64,000 bases of DNA from CAMEON01 sp045128275 (GTDB lineage: Bacteria; Bacillota; Clostridia; Oscillospirales; CAG-272): assembly GCA_045128275.1 (NCBI GenBank), contig JBGVRH010000017.1, positions 1 to 64,000 of the forward strand, written 5' to 3'. The notes beneath the pieces are model-generated. The model did not search any database, was not told where the DNA came from, and saw only the letters and a list, made by a program, of their open reading frames with translations. The position numbers and the translations under genes were made by a program. Each line of letters begins with the position of its first letter. Position 1 is the first letter of the stretch. Positions 1 through 8,540 of this stretch are shown here, piece by piece.

Positions 1-2
1 TG

Positions 3-107
3 GTCGAGGGTTGCCCCAAGACCGTCAAGGAGGGCATCTCCAAGGAGGACGCTGAGAAGATCAAGGCTCAGCTCGTCGAGGCCGGCGCAACTGTTGAGAT
101 TAAGTAA
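3..107 (+). CDS. rplL: 50S ribosomal protein L7/L12, C-terminal end (partial)
   Basis: The first 34 codons of the window, read in frame 3, end in EAGATVEIK and a TAA stop. This is the characteristic C-terminus of ribosomal protein L7/L12, the flexible stalk protein that recruits translation GTPases. The preceding residues (VKEGISKEDAEKIKAQL) match the last helices of the C-terminal domain. The gene enters from the left edge, so its start, promoter and the usual rplJ neighbour are outside the window. A strong terminator follows. Confidence 0.9.
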   Translation, partial: VEGCPKTVKEGISKEDAEKIKAQLVEAGATVEIK

Positions 108-126
108 TTTCACCACCCGGTTCTAT

Positions 127-153
127 CCTGTCGCCGCGTAACGCGGCGACAGG
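127..153. other. Perfect 12-bp inverted repeat after rplL
   Basis: CCTGTCGCCGCG and its exact reverse complement are separated by TAA. There is no T-run directly after it, so it is not a classic terminator; it may protect the rplL mRNA 3' end. The real terminator lies about 40 bp further on. Confidence 0.5.
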
Positions 154-191
154 AACCAAATTCCCTGCTGTACAATGTTGGATATGAAAAT

Positions 192-220
192 ACCGCCTCG
201 GTTTTCCGGGCGGTTTTTTT
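192..220 (+). terminator. Rho-independent terminator of the rplL operon
   Basis: ACCGCC.CGG pairs with CCG.GCGGT around a TTTT loop and is followed directly by a run of seven T. Confidence 0.85.
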
Positions 221-254
221 GTTGAAGGTTATGTGACACAGATACAGTCGGAAT

Positions 255-475
255 TTCAAATTGCAGTTTATAGGGGAGCGGGGGAACGGCCTCCGGCGGC
301 CAAGAACCATTTTGGAAAAAGGTTCTTGGATCTCCAAAAACTTTCAAAAAAGCATAGATATGCCAAGAGATTTGATAGTGGGTAGCATAGGGGAAACCCC
401 CATGGGGCCCCTTCCCCATTGGTGTATTGGATGCGTGAAAGGGATATGAATCCCACCGACAAACCCCAATTTGAA
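255..475 (+). repeat. Family A intergenic repeat, copy 1
   Basis: About 210 bp beginning near AAATTGCAGTTTAT and ending in CGACAAACCCCAATTTGAA. It contains the hairpin CAAGAACC..GGTTCTTGG, then a highly conserved core with GCCAAGAGATTTGATAGTGG and a palindromic CCCCATGGGGCCCC. Near-identical copies occur at 29269, 54428 and, inverted, 61047. No open frame is convincingly conserved as protein. Confidence 0.85.
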
Positions 476-589
476 CTCTCACCATATCAAAAATACGAGA
501 TACAGCAGGGTCGTTCCCTATCTTGTATCTCGTATCGGCCGAGCTTGCTCGGCGCGTATCTTGTATCTTGATCAGATGATTCCAAACTC
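476..589. repeat. Family D heptad-arm repeat, copy 1 (GATACAA type)
   Basis: Short units of ATACGAG/ATACAAG type on the left and complementary TATCTTG/TATCTCG units on the right enclose the hairpin CCGAGCTTGCTCGG. It abuts family A copy 1, so the whole 108-571 gap consists of terminator plus two repeat elements. Confidence 0.7.
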
Positions 590-1579
590 CGCCTTGAGCT
601 TCAGCACGCGGAGGACGGACTCGTCGATGCGCTCCTCGGAAATGACTCCCTCGCGGACGGCATCCAGCACGGCGGGCACCTGCTTCCAGTAGGTGGAGCA
701 GCACAAGAGATCGTTGCCCGAGAGCACGGCCTGCACCGCCGAGGCGCGGTCGCCCGTGTAGAGGGTGATGGCGTTCATGTCCAAAGAGTCGGTCATGATG
801 ACACCGTCAAAGCCCAGCTCCTCCCGGAGGAGCTTATGGACGGCGGGGGACAGGGAGGCGGGGATGTCGGGATCCATGCAGGAGACCATATTGTGGGCGA
901 TCATGACGATGGGCGCGCCCGCCTCAATGCCCGCCATGAAGGGCTTGAGATCGCAGGTCATGAACTGCTCCATGGTGCGGTCGTCGTGGGCGATGGAGGT
1001 GTGGGTGTCCACGTTGTCGCCGTAGCCGGGGAAATGCTTGATGCTGCCCACCATCTTGCAGTCGTTCATGGCCGTGACCACGGTCTTGGCGTAAACCGCC
1101 GTCGCGTCGGGATCGTGGCTGAAGGTGCGGTCATAGATGAAGCACTCGGGGTTGCCCGACAGATCCAGCACGGGGGCGTAGTTGAAGTTGACTCCCAGAT
1201 CACGAAGGAACTCGCACTTCTCGCGGGTGTCGGCATCGATGCGCTCATAGCCGCCCTCGGCGAAGAGGTCGCGGGGGGACTTGAAATTGGTCTCGCGGAA
1301 GGCGGGGAATTTGGAGGCTCTGACCACGCGGCCGCCCTCGCAGTCCACGGCGATGAAGGGATTCAGCTTGGCCGCCTCACGGTAGGAGGCCATGAGGGCG
1401 CGGATATCCTCGGGAGTGCGATGCTCGTAGTCGCAGGCGTAGAGAGTGAAGCCGCCCAGGTGGTAGTCGGTGATGGCCTTCATGGCATCCGCATCGTCCT
1501 GGGGGCGGCGGGCAACGAAGAGCTGACCAACCTTTTCTTCAAGGGTCATGGAAGCCAAAATGGCGTGAATATCGGTCAT
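572..1579 (-). CDS. Glycoside hydrolase family 3, NagZ-like beta-N-acetylhexosaminidase
   Basis: 335 residues, a single GH3 (beta/alpha)8 barrel without the second GH3 domain. Residues 181-193 contain KHFPGYG followed by DTH, the NagZ-type loop carrying the Asp-His general acid/base pair. The likely nucleophile is Asp264 in IMTDSLDM. Known relatives remove terminal N-acetylglucosamine from muropeptides or N-glycan-derived sugars. There is no signal peptide, so the enzyme is probably cytoplasmic. The start is set by a good AAAGGAGAT site. It is transcribed divergently from the secreted glycan-related genes to its right, with its own promoter. The exact substrate is not certain. Confidence 0.87.
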   Translation of the reverse strand: MTDIHAILASMTLEEKVGQLFVARRPQDDADAMKAITDYHLGGFTLYACDYEHRTPEDIRALMASYREAAKLNPFIAVDCEGGRVVRASKFPAFRETNFKSPRDLFAEGGYERIDADTREKCEFLRDLGVNFNYAPVLDLSGNPECFIYDRTFSHDPDATAVYAKTVVTAMNDCKMVGSIKHFPGYGDNVDTHTSIAHDDRTMEQFMTCDLKPFMAGIEAGAPIVMIAHNMVSCMDPDIPASLSPAVHKLLREELGFDGVIMTDSLDMNAITLYTGDRASAVQAVLSGNDLLCCSTYWKQVPAVLDAVREGVISEERIDESVLRVLKLKAEFGII

Positions 1580-1617
1580 GGCGGGAGATCTCCTTTCGAA
1601 TGGGTGATATTATACAT

Positions 1618-1646
1618 ATTGTACACGAAAACACCCGATTTGTCAA
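1618..1646 (-). promoter_or_regulatory. Promoter of the GH3 gene
   Basis: On the minus strand TTGACA, 17-bp spacer, TACAAT. Its -35 box lies 7 bp from the -35 box of the divergent promoter, so one regulator could act on both. Confidence 0.75.
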
Positions 1647-1653
1647 TATTTTC

Positions 1654-1682
1654 TTGACAAAAAGCCATAGATATGGTAGAAT
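1654..1682 (+). promoter_or_regulatory. Promoter of the secreted protein operon
   Basis: TTGACA, 17-bp spacer, TAGAAT; about 50 bp upstream of the start codon at 1734, which has an AAAGGAG site. Confidence 0.75.
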
Positions 1683-1733
1683 ATTTTCGGAGCGCGGATT
1701 CCGCGCGAAAAACAGTAAAGGAGAACCACTATT

Positions 1734-3044
1734 ATGATCAGAAAGCTGCTTGCCCTCCTGTTGGCCCTGTGCCTTACCGCAGGGGGCTTCACCCTTGTGG
1801 CCCTCGCCGCTGAGGGAGACGATGACCTCATCCTCATCTTTGAGGAAAGCTTCGAGGAATACGAGGCCGACGTCAACGTCAGCTCCACCCTGATGCCGAA
1901 CTTCTTTATCAACGATGCCAACGCCATCGGCGACGGCTACATCAAGGTGATCGAGGCGGGGAACGGTAACCTGTACCTCCAGTCCCACGTCTTCACCCAG
2001 GTCTACTCGGCTACTCCCATCGTGGGCGCGTACGAGTTCTCTTTGGACATCCATGAGGCTCAGGGTAGCGTGCAGACGGGTGTGTTCGTCCGCGCCTCCA
2101 AGACCGATGCCGCCTACTACGAGGCCGACGGCCACCCCGACACCTCCACGGGTCGGGCAGGTCTGTTCATCTACACCCGCGGCAACGAGCTGGGCGTCAA
2201 CGTCAAGACCTACGACGAAAAGGCCGAGGACACCGCCTGCCTGCAGAACAACACCGTGGTCTTCCCCCTGCCCGAGGGCGCGTCCTACCCCTACAATCTC
2301 TGCGTCAAGGATTCGGGCAGTGAGATCTCCATTCTCGTCAACGGCACCCTCATCTGCCGCGTGACCTATTCCGACCCCGGGAAGGTCTACAGCAACCAGC
2401 ATGGCTCCGAGGGCAAGTTCTACGGCTCTGCCAAGCTCTACGATGCCGAGGGCAACGAGAAGGGCGCCTACACCGATCCCCTGCTGTCCAGCGACGGCTC
2501 CTACATCGGCTGGGCCACCCGCGCCGCCAACATGAGCGTAGACAACGTCACCGTCAAGGTGGAGGCCGCTTACCAGGCCCTTCTGGCCATCGGTAAGCTT
2601 CCCTCCAAGGTCACCGAGAAGAATATGGAGGACGTCAAGGAGATCGCCGCCGAGGCGCGCGCTCTGTACGATGCCCTCCCCGAGGACAAGAAGGCGCTGG
2701 TCATCAACTACGGCAAGCTCACCAAGGCCGAGGAGTCCATCGATGCCATTGAGAACGTCACCGAGGCACCTACCGACGCCCCCACCGAGCCCGAGACAGA
2801 GCCTGTGACAGAGCCTGATACCGATCCTGAGACCAGCCCCGAGATCCAGGCTCCCGCCACCCAAGCCCCCGAGGGCACCGACGAGCCCGCTACCGAGGCG
2901 GAGACCTCTGTCACCACCGACGCTGAGGAAGAGCCCGAGATCAGGATCATGGACGATTCCCTCTTCATCTGGATCCTCATCGCCATCATGATCGTGGCAG
3001 TACTGGGCGCGGCGGCCTACATCACCGTCGAGACGAGAAAGTGA
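1734..3044 (+). CDS. Secreted, membrane-anchored protein with LamG-like domain
   Basis: 436 residues. A signal peptide (about 1-26, ending VALAA) is followed by a beta-rich domain of about 220 residues resembling LamG/DUF1080-type jelly rolls (start EESFEEY, close DNVTVKV). Next come a helical segment (about 280-340), a linker of repeated TEP/TDP units, and a C-terminal membrane helix near 410-430 with a short basic tail. The protein is thus tethered outside the cell. The same jelly-roll style region, minus helix bundle, occurs in the GH99-like proteins at 3052 and 33980-38896, suggesting carbohydrate binding. It sits 7 bp upstream of the next gene, almost certainly co-transcribed. No catalytic motif recognised. 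Confidence 0.75.
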   Translation: MIRKLLALLLALCLTAGGFTLVALAAEGDDDLILIFEESFEEYEADVNVSSTLMPNFFINDANAIGDGYIKVIEAGNGNLYLQSHVFTQVYSATPIVGAYEFSLDIHEAQGSVQTGVFVRASKTDAAYYEADGHPDTSTGRAGLFIYTRGNELGVNVKTYDEKAEDTACLQNNTVVFPLPEGASYPYNLCVKDSGSEISILVNGTLICRVTYSDPGKVYSNQHGSEGKFYGSAKLYDAEGNEKGAYTDPLLSSDGSYIGWATRAANMSVDNVTVKVEAAYQALLAIGKLPSKVTEKNMEDVKEIAAEARALYDALPEDKKALVINYGKLTKAEESIDAIENVTEAPTDAPTEPETEPVTEPDTDPETSPEIQAPATQAPEGTDEPATEAETSVTTDAEEEPEIRIMDDSLFIWILIAIMIVAVLGAAAYITVETRK

Positions 3045-3051
3045 GCGCGCC

Positions 3052-5928
3052 ATGACCGTAATGAAAAAACTGAAAGCGCGGAGCCTGGTCGCCCTGGGAC
3101 TGCTGTTGGCGATCCTGGCCACCTCCTTCCCGCTCACGGCTATGGCGGGCAGTCCCACCCTGAACGCCGTGGAGATCACCCCCGATGACCGCGCCTATGA
3201 CTGGGTCACGGCGGGCAAGAAGACCTACACCTACGATTTCACCTCCACCGAGATCACCGATTACTCCACCGACGAGGTGCTGGCCACCGCTTCCCTGCGT
3301 ACCAACATGATCTTCGACGGACAGACCCTGGCCTGTAAGGAGGGCAAGACCTTCTCCTTCGGCTCCTCCCTCTTCCTAGGGGACGATTACGGCCTCTACG
3401 GCGGTGAGATTTCCCTGGACGCGGCCATCACGGGCGGCAAGCTCTCGGTGGGCGTGCGCCTGTCCCGCACCGCTACCGATGCCAAGCACAGGGGCATCTG
3501 GTTTACCTTCGACGGCACCGACACCGTCACGGTCTCCGAGCCCGAGAGCCGTCTCACCGCCGCCGTCAAGGCGGACAAGGCCGCCTCGGTGGGCAAGCTC
3601 ACGGTCAAGGACAAGGCCTCGGTCATTGAGCTGTACCTGGACGGGACTCTCCTCTGCTCGGTTGCCTATGACAGCTACACGGGCGGTCTGGCCATTCTGG
3701 ATGCCGCGGGCACCAAGCTGGCCTCCAAGGAAAAGACCGACGTCCGCCCCGCGGGCTACTTCACGATCTATGCCGACAAGGCCGTGGGTCACATCGACAA
3801 CGTGACCTTTGAGCACAGCGATCTCACCGTGAAGCCCTCCGACGTAAAGGGCTACGCCATCGACTACACCACCTGGGTGGCCACCGATGACCGCGACCGC
3901 ACCACCCCCACGGGCGTGGAGCTTCGGGAGGGCAAGCAGGTCGGTCTCTTCTACTTCCTCAACCGAGGCGGTGAGGACACCGAGTTCATCCAGGACAACA
4001 CCTACATCTACCTGGAGCAGGGGCTGGAGGGGCTCAACGAGTGTCTCACCACCCCCGGCAGAGGCGGCGGCTACTTCTGGGCCGAGCCTTACTTCGGCTA
4101 CTACCGCAGTAACAGTGAGTGGGTCTTCCGCAAGCACGCCTACCAGCTGGAGGCCGCAGGGGTAGACTTCATCTTCCTGGACTTCACCAACGGCGCGTAC
4201 TACCCGAATGAGCTCCAAGTCCTGCTGGATACGTGGCTGGAGATCCGAAAAGAAGGCACCGATACCCCCGATATCTGCGTATTCTCAGCGGGCAGCTACG
4301 GCGCGGTGCTGGGCGCTCTGCGGGGCGGTATGTACTCCGAGGAGGGCTTTGCCAAGTACGGCGAGCTGTACTATCAGTATCAGGGTAAACCTCTGACCCT
4401 CTGCGGCGCCCGAAGCGATACCTCGGATCTGGGCAAGTGGATCAACGAGACCTTCACCGTCCGCGACTGCTGGGCGTGGAAGGATGAGGACGGCGGCTGG
4501 AACTGGCTACAGGAATACAAGAAGCGGGGCGGCTCCTTCCAGTACTCCCTCGGCGGCCCCGGCCGTGACGTAAACGGCAATTTCGAGCAGCTGGCCCTCT
4601 GCATGGGTCACCATCCCACCACCTCCAAGGGACGAAACTACATCGGTAACAACCCCACCCGATGCCCCGAAAATGATTACGGCTTCTCCATGGACTCCGG
4701 CGCGGGTATCGGCTTCGCGCATCAGTTTGAGGCGATCCTGCACTATGACCCCGATATGGTCATGATCACGGGCTGGAACGAGTGGACAGCGGGTCTGAAC
4801 CAGACCAGCTCGGGCTACCCCAACTTCGCTGGCTCCAAGGATCTGGGCTTCCAGTTCGTGGATCAGTTCAGCCCCGAGTTCTCCCGTGACGGCGAGCCCA
4901 TGAAGCTCCGCGACGGCGAGGAGGTTGGCTTCGGTGATAACTACTACTACCAGATGGCGGGCTACATCCGTCAGTACAAAGGCACGGGCAAGGTCTCGCA
5001 GGCCAGCGGCCAGGTCTCCATCGATCTGGCGAACAACGCCGCGTGGGAGAACGTCGGCCCCGTATACGGCGACAACGTAGGCGACGTGGCATGGCGTCAC
5101 GAGGAGGGCTACTTCTCCAACCTCACCTACGTCCAGAACACGGGACGAAACGATCTGGTGTCCGCCAAGGTCTCCCAAGATACCGACTTCCTCTACTTCA
5201 CCGTCACCACCGCCCGCGACATCATCGTGGACGATGGCGCGAATTGGATGAACCTCTACATTGATCTGGACAATGACCCCGCCACGGGCTGGGAGGGCTA
5301 CGATCTTGTCCTCAACCGCGCCAGAGACGGACACTACGTCTCAGTGGAGTCCCTCAAGGACGGCTGGGCAGGCTCTCACATCGGCCAAGCCCTCTACACC
5401 GTACAGGGCGACCGCATGACCATCCGTTTGGCCAAGTCCACCGTGGGGCTGAGCGGGCAGGTCTCCACCCTCTGCTTCAAGTGGGCGGACAATTCCACCC
5501 TGTCGGGCAACGTCATGGAGTTCATGGATCTGGGCGACACCGCCCCCAACGACCGCTTCTCCTACCTGTACATCTGCCCCGAGGGCGAAGGCACTGCCGC
5601 CGTGGCCGCTCCCTCCTATGAGCTGATGGCGGCCGATGGCGCCAAGGTCGAGTCCCGCGACGAGACCAAGCCTCTCCCCGGCTTCGGCAGCGGTGACGAG
5701 CCTACCGACACCACCGCTCCCGACGGCGACGCGACCGAAACCCCCGCGGAGCCCGACACCAACGCTCCCGACGAGAACGACAAGGCTCCCGCTACCCCCA
5801 CCGTGGTGTGGAGGTACTCCACCCGACTCAAGGTCATGATCGTGGCCACGGGCGCCGTGGTAGGTCTGTCCCTGTACGCGGCGATCGTGATTCCCTTCTT
5901 CGTCAAAAAGAAAAGAGCCTCCCGATAA
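3052..5928 (+). CDS. Secreted, membrane-anchored GH99-like glycosidase with CBM9-like module
   Basis: 958 residues. Order: signal peptide (about 1-33), LamG-like domain (about 50-260), TIM-barrel catalytic region (about 275-640), CBM9-like domain (about 650-850; the LDNDPATGWEGYDLVLNR stretch is typical), Pro/Thr-rich linker, C-terminal membrane helix with KKKR tail. The barrel contains FWAEPYFGYYRS, AAGVDFIFLDFTNG and WNEWT; the WNEW motif and overall layout recall GH71/GH99-like and WbsX-like families that act on mannans or other alpha-glycans. The substrate is unknown. ATG at 3052 is used here; ATG at 3061 is possible. It follows the LamG-like gene by 7 bp and ends at a strong terminator. 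Confidence 0.75.
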   Translation: MTVMKKLKARSLVALGLLLAILATSFPLTAMAGSPTLNAVEITPDDRAYDWVTAGKKTYTYDFTSTEITDYSTDEVLATASLRTNMIFDGQTLACKEGKTFSFGSSLFLGDDYGLYGGEISLDAAITGGKLSVGVRLSRTATDAKHRGIWFTFDGTDTVTVSEPESRLTAAVKADKAASVGKLTVKDKASVIELYLDGTLLCSVAYDSYTGGLAILDAAGTKLASKEKTDVRPAGYFTIYADKAVGHIDNVTFEHSDLTVKPSDVKGYAIDYTTWVATDDRDRTTPTGVELREGKQVGLFYFLNRGGEDTEFIQDNTYIYLEQGLEGLNECLTTPGRGGGYFWAEPYFGYYRSNSEWVFRKHAYQLEAAGVDFIFLDFTNGAYYPNELQVLLDTWLEIRKEGTDTPDICVFSAGSYGAVLGALRGGMYSEEGFAKYGELYYQYQGKPLTLCGARSDTSDLGKWINETFTVRDCWAWKDEDGGWNWLQEYKKRGGSFQYSLGGPGRDVNGNFEQLALCMGHHPTTSKGRNYIGNNPTRCPENDYGFSMDSGAGIGFAHQFEAILHYDPDMVMITGWNEWTAGLNQTSSGYPNFAGSKDLGFQFVDQFSPEFSRDGEPMKLRDGEEVGFGDNYYYQMAGYIRQYKGTGKVSQASGQVSIDLANNAAWENVGPVYGDNVGDVAWRHEEGYFSNLTYVQNTGRNDLVSAKVSQDTDFLYFTVTTARDIIVDDGANWMNLYIDLDNDPATGWEGYDLVLNRARDGHYVSVESLKDGWAGSHIGQALYTVQGDRMTIRLAKSTVGLSGQVSTLCFKWADNSTLSGNVMEFMDLGDTAPNDRFSYLYICPEGEGTAAVAAPSYELMAADGAKVESRDETKPLPGFGSGDEPTDTTAPDGDATETPAEPDTNAPDENDKAPATPTVVWRYSTRLKVMIVATGAVVGLSLYAAIVIPFFVKKKRASR

Positions 5929-5952
5929 GGTAGACTCTTGAATCAAAAATTT

Positions 5953-5987
5953 CGTCCCTTCCGAACTCAATCGGAAGGGGCGTTTTT
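5953..5987 (+). terminator. Terminator after the GH99-like gene
   Basis: CGTCCCTTCCG pairs with CGGAAGGGGCG and is followed by TTTTT. Confidence 0.85.
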
Positions 5988-6217
5988 CAAATTTGGGTTT
6001 ATCGGGGCGATAAACCCAATAATGAATAATGAATGATGAATAATGAAGAATGAATAATTGTGGAAGGAAACCTTCGGTTTCCCTCATTTTTTCATAAAAG
6101 ATGGAGAAATCCGAAGGATTTCAACCGAAATTATTCATTATTCATTATTCATCAGCCGCTTGCGGCGACTTCATTATTCATTAGCAGTTTATCGGTCTCC
6201 GACCGATAAACTGCAAT
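5988..6217. repeat. Family B heptad-arm repeat, copy 1 (AATGAAT variant)
   Basis: Borders are the palindromic TTTGGGTTTATCG..CGATAAACCCA and GCAGTTTATCGG..CCGATAAACTGC. Between them, about five AATGAAT heptads on the left face ATTCATT heptads on the right, enclosing hairpins GGAAACCTTCGGTTTCC and AAATCCGAAGGATTT. The right arm also carries the small hairpin GCCGCTTGCGGC. Confidence 0.8.
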
Positions 6218-6826
6218 TTACTGCTCTTCCTTCTCGTGAAAGTCCACCCCGCACTTTTTGCAGACAGGCTCCATGACCATAACGCCGCAGAGGGGGCACA
6301 TGAGATTCTCGTCCCCCTCCTTGGGGTGGGCTTTGACCAAAATTTTGGCGTTCTTGTAGAAGCGCACCCGATCGCCCATATCGAAGTAGCGTTCCCAGAT
6401 CTCCTCGGTGTCGATGTGGACCTTGTCGATGTAGCCCTCGTCCCGCTCCACCGTCCAGATGCACTTGGTCGCCATGATGGGCTTGCGCGCCACGGGGCCC
6501 TTGGCGTATTTGGTGTACTTCACCACCTCGCGGCCGATAACGGTGCCCGTCCACTCCTTGGAGAAGGTCAGCTTTACCGTGTGGGTCTGCCAGATAATGA
6601 AAAAGTAGATGAGCATGGTCATGCCGATGCTGAGCTGGAGATCGCGGGGGTTGCGGAAGCGGGGGGCGGATATGTAGCACAAGAGGGCAAAGGCTCCCCC
6701 AATAGCCAGAAGGATCAGCCAGCGGATGGCCACCCTCTGCCAAATGCGGCGGCGGATGGGGATCACGCGGCGGGCATGGCCGTACTTCTGAGGCGTGTTG
6801 GGCTTGCGGTCAGAGGTCTGTTTCAT
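6218..6826 (-). CDS. Membrane protein with C-terminal zinc ribbon
   Basis: 202 residues: basic N-terminus, two membrane helices (about 30-50 and 63-80), a soluble beta-rich middle part, and a C-terminal CPLCG..CKKCG pair near 175-193 that should bind zinc. I do not recognise the family. The start has an AAAGGAG site. It is the last gene of a minus-strand run with two paralogous membrane proteins, and ends next to a family B repeat rather than a visible terminator. A role in membrane homeostasis or protein quality control cannot be argued from sequence. Confidence 0.7.
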   Translation of the reverse strand: MKQTSDRKPNTPQKYGHARRVIPIRRRIWQRVAIRWLILLAIGGAFALLCYISAPRFRNPRDLQLSIGMTMLIYFFIIWQTHTVKLTFSKEWTGTVIGREVVKYTKYAKGPVARKPIMATKCIWTVERDEGYIDKVHIDTEEIWERYFDMGDRVRFYKNAKILVKAHPKEGDENLMCPLCGVMVMEPVCKKCGVDFHEKEEQ

Positions 6827-6877
6827 GGCGGTTCACGGTCTCCTTTCGGGATGTTATGCGCGATGGTGCGGACGGGA

Positions 6878-7504
6878 TCAGCGGCGGATGCGCTCGGCCT
6901 CCCAGCGGTTGTGGGACAGGATGCGTCCAAAATAGTAGAACAGGAACATAAAGGCGACCCCGATGAGCCAGCCGAGCCAGGCGTTCTGAAAAGGCTCGCA
7001 CAGGCCGATGAAGCCCACGAAGAATCCCTCAAAGATAGAGGCCTCGGTGTAGCCGTAGCCCCTGCCCGACAGGGACAGGCCCACGGTATAGATCAAGGCG
7101 GGGATCAGCCACAGGGCAGCGGTAGTGGCGGTGCAGACCAATGCCTCGGTGAGTGCCAGCCTACGGTAGCGGGCATGGCCCTCGGCTACCCCCTCCTCCC
7201 CTCGCTTCTCGGCGGAGGTAGCGTCCAGAAAGGCGCGCTTGCGCTTGCCGTCCTTGAAGTAGATCCCCACCAGAATATCCCCCAGCACGAACAGGGCAAC
7301 CATACTGAACAGGAACATGGCCGTGGGGATACGGCTGGCGGCATCGCTGGACATGGTGTAGGGATCGGAACTGCCCAAGACCATAAAGTGGAAGACCAGA
7401 CTCCCCCCGTGGAAGATCAGGAGGGCGATGAGGGTCTTGACGGCGGTGCGGATGTAGTCGGGCTTTTCGGGGACGTAGGGAGTGACGGGCGGTTGCTCGT
7501 TCAT
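6878..7504 (-). CDS. Four-helix membrane protein, paralogue of the 7721 gene
   Basis: 208 residues with a short proline-rich N-terminus (TPYVPEKPDYIRT) and about four predicted membrane helices. Conserved with its neighbour are GIYFKDGKRKRAFL.ATS, EG.ARYRRLALTEA, and a C-terminal PFQNAW..FYYFGRI.SH segment. No known domain is recognised. Good AAAGGAG site. The tandem pair is separated by a 190-bp family B repeat, so the duplication was either older than the repeat insertion or carried it. Confidence 0.7.
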   Translation of the reverse strand: MNEQPPVTPYVPEKPDYIRTAVKTLIALLIFHGGSLVFHFMVLGSSDPYTMSSDAASRIPTAMFLFSMVALFVLGDILVGIYFKDGKRKRAFLDATSAEKRGEEGVAEGHARYRRLALTEALVCTATTAALWLIPALIYTVGLSLSGRGYGYTEASIFEGFFVGFIGLCEPFQNAWLGWLIGVAFMFLFYYFGRILSHNRWEAERIRR

Positions 7505-7527
7505 GGCGGGCTCCTTTCCTGGGAAAG

Positions 7528-7719
7528 TTCATATTTGGGATTATCGCTCTACGATAATCCCAAATATAAGTGAAGAGTGAAGAGTGAAAAGTGAAGAGTG
7601 GAGGTGCAGATCCTTCGGATCTGTCCATTTTTTCGATTGAAATGAAGGAAACCGAAGGTTTCCCTCCTTACCTATTCACTCTTCACTATTACCTATTACT
7701 TTCATTGCAGTTTACCCCA
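7528..7719. repeat. Family B heptad-arm repeat, copy 2 (AGTGAAG)
   Basis: Left border TTTGGGATTATCG..CGATAATCCCAAA, four AGTGAAG heptads, hairpins AGATCCTTCGGATCT and GGAAACCGAAGGTTTCC, complementary CTTCACT heptads, right border GCAGTTTA. It lies inside an apparent operon between two paralogues. Confidence 0.85.
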
Positions 7720-7720
7720 T

Positions 7721-8356
7721 TCAGCGTCGGATGCGGCTGCCGTTCCAGCTCTTGTGGGAGTAGATGCGGCAGAAGTAATGGAAGCAGAACAGGATGGCCA
7801 TGGCCAGGAGCAGACCGATCCAGGCGTTTTGGAAGGGCTGGAAGAAGCCCATAGCCCCCACGAAGAAGGTCTCGATGAACCATGCCTCGCCGTAGCCGTA
7901 GCCCATGCCCGAGGAATTCAGAGCGGCGGTGTAAAAGCCTGCGGGGATCAGCCAGAGGAAGGCGGTGACGGCGGTGCAGATCATGGCCTCGGTGAGGGCC
8001 AGTCTGCGGTAGCGGGCAAAGCCCTCGGCGATGTTTCCCTCTCCCCGCACCTCCACCGATGTGGCGGCGAGGAAGGCCCGCTTGCGGTCGCCGTTCTTGA
8101 AGTAGAACACCGACATGACGATGGCGATGACCAGAAGGGTCACGAGGGAGAAGCCGAACATGACGAGGCGGTACTCCGGCTCATGCTCGTCCCCCAGCAT
8201 CTGATTCTCCACGGGACTCATGATGAGGATGTACAGAAGCCAGGTCACGGCGTGGTAGATGGCCATGAAGAACAGGGTCTTCACCCCTGTGCGGACGTGG
8301 TTGGGCTTTTCGGGGCGGTAGGTCGGGGAGGGGGGCGGGGTGTTGTAGTCGTACAT
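7721..8356 (-). CDS. Four-helix membrane protein, paralogue of the 6878 gene
   Basis: 211 residues, collinear with the downstream protein: proline-rich N-terminus, about four membrane helices, a central SVFYFKNGDRKRAFLAATS segment and a C-terminal FQNAW..FHYFCRIYSH segment. Function unknown. It is the first gene of the run and has a strong promoter 60 bp upstream. Start chosen from the AAAGGAG site 7 bp before ATG. Confidence 0.7.
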   Translation of the reverse strand: MYDYNTPPPSPTYRPEKPNHVRTGVKTLFFMAIYHAVTWLLYILIMSPVENQMLGDEHEPEYRLVMFGFSLVTLLVIAIVMSVFYFKNGDRKRAFLAATSVEVRGEGNIAEGFARYRRLALTEAMICTAVTAFLWLIPAGFYTAALNSSGMGYGYGEAWFIETFFVGAMGFFQPFQNAWIGLLLAMAILFCFHYFCRIYSHKSWNGSRIRR

Positions 8357-8415
8357 GGCGGGCTCCTTTACAAAGAAATTCGCTCATCGCGGTCATTTGA
8401 TTGTATTCTGTAATA

Positions 8416-8444
8416 ATTATACATCATCGGTGGCTGTTTGTCAA
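8416..8444 (-). promoter_or_regulatory. Promoter of the small membrane protein run
   Basis: Minus-strand TTGACA, 17-bp spacer, perfect TATAAT. Confidence 0.8.
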
Positions 8445-8512
8445 TAGGTTTCGGTGATTTTTTCTCAACTGTTTCAATATGCAAACTCTCGGTTTGAGTG
8501 AATCCCGCGCAC

Positions 8513-8537
8513 AGAAAAAGCACCCCGCAGGGTGCTT
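8513..8537 (-). terminator. Terminator of the DUF5685/J-domain operon
   Basis: On the minus strand GCACCC-TGCG-GGGTGC followed by TTTTT. It closes the transcript that begins near 11319. Confidence 0.8.
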
Positions 8538-8540
8538 GTT

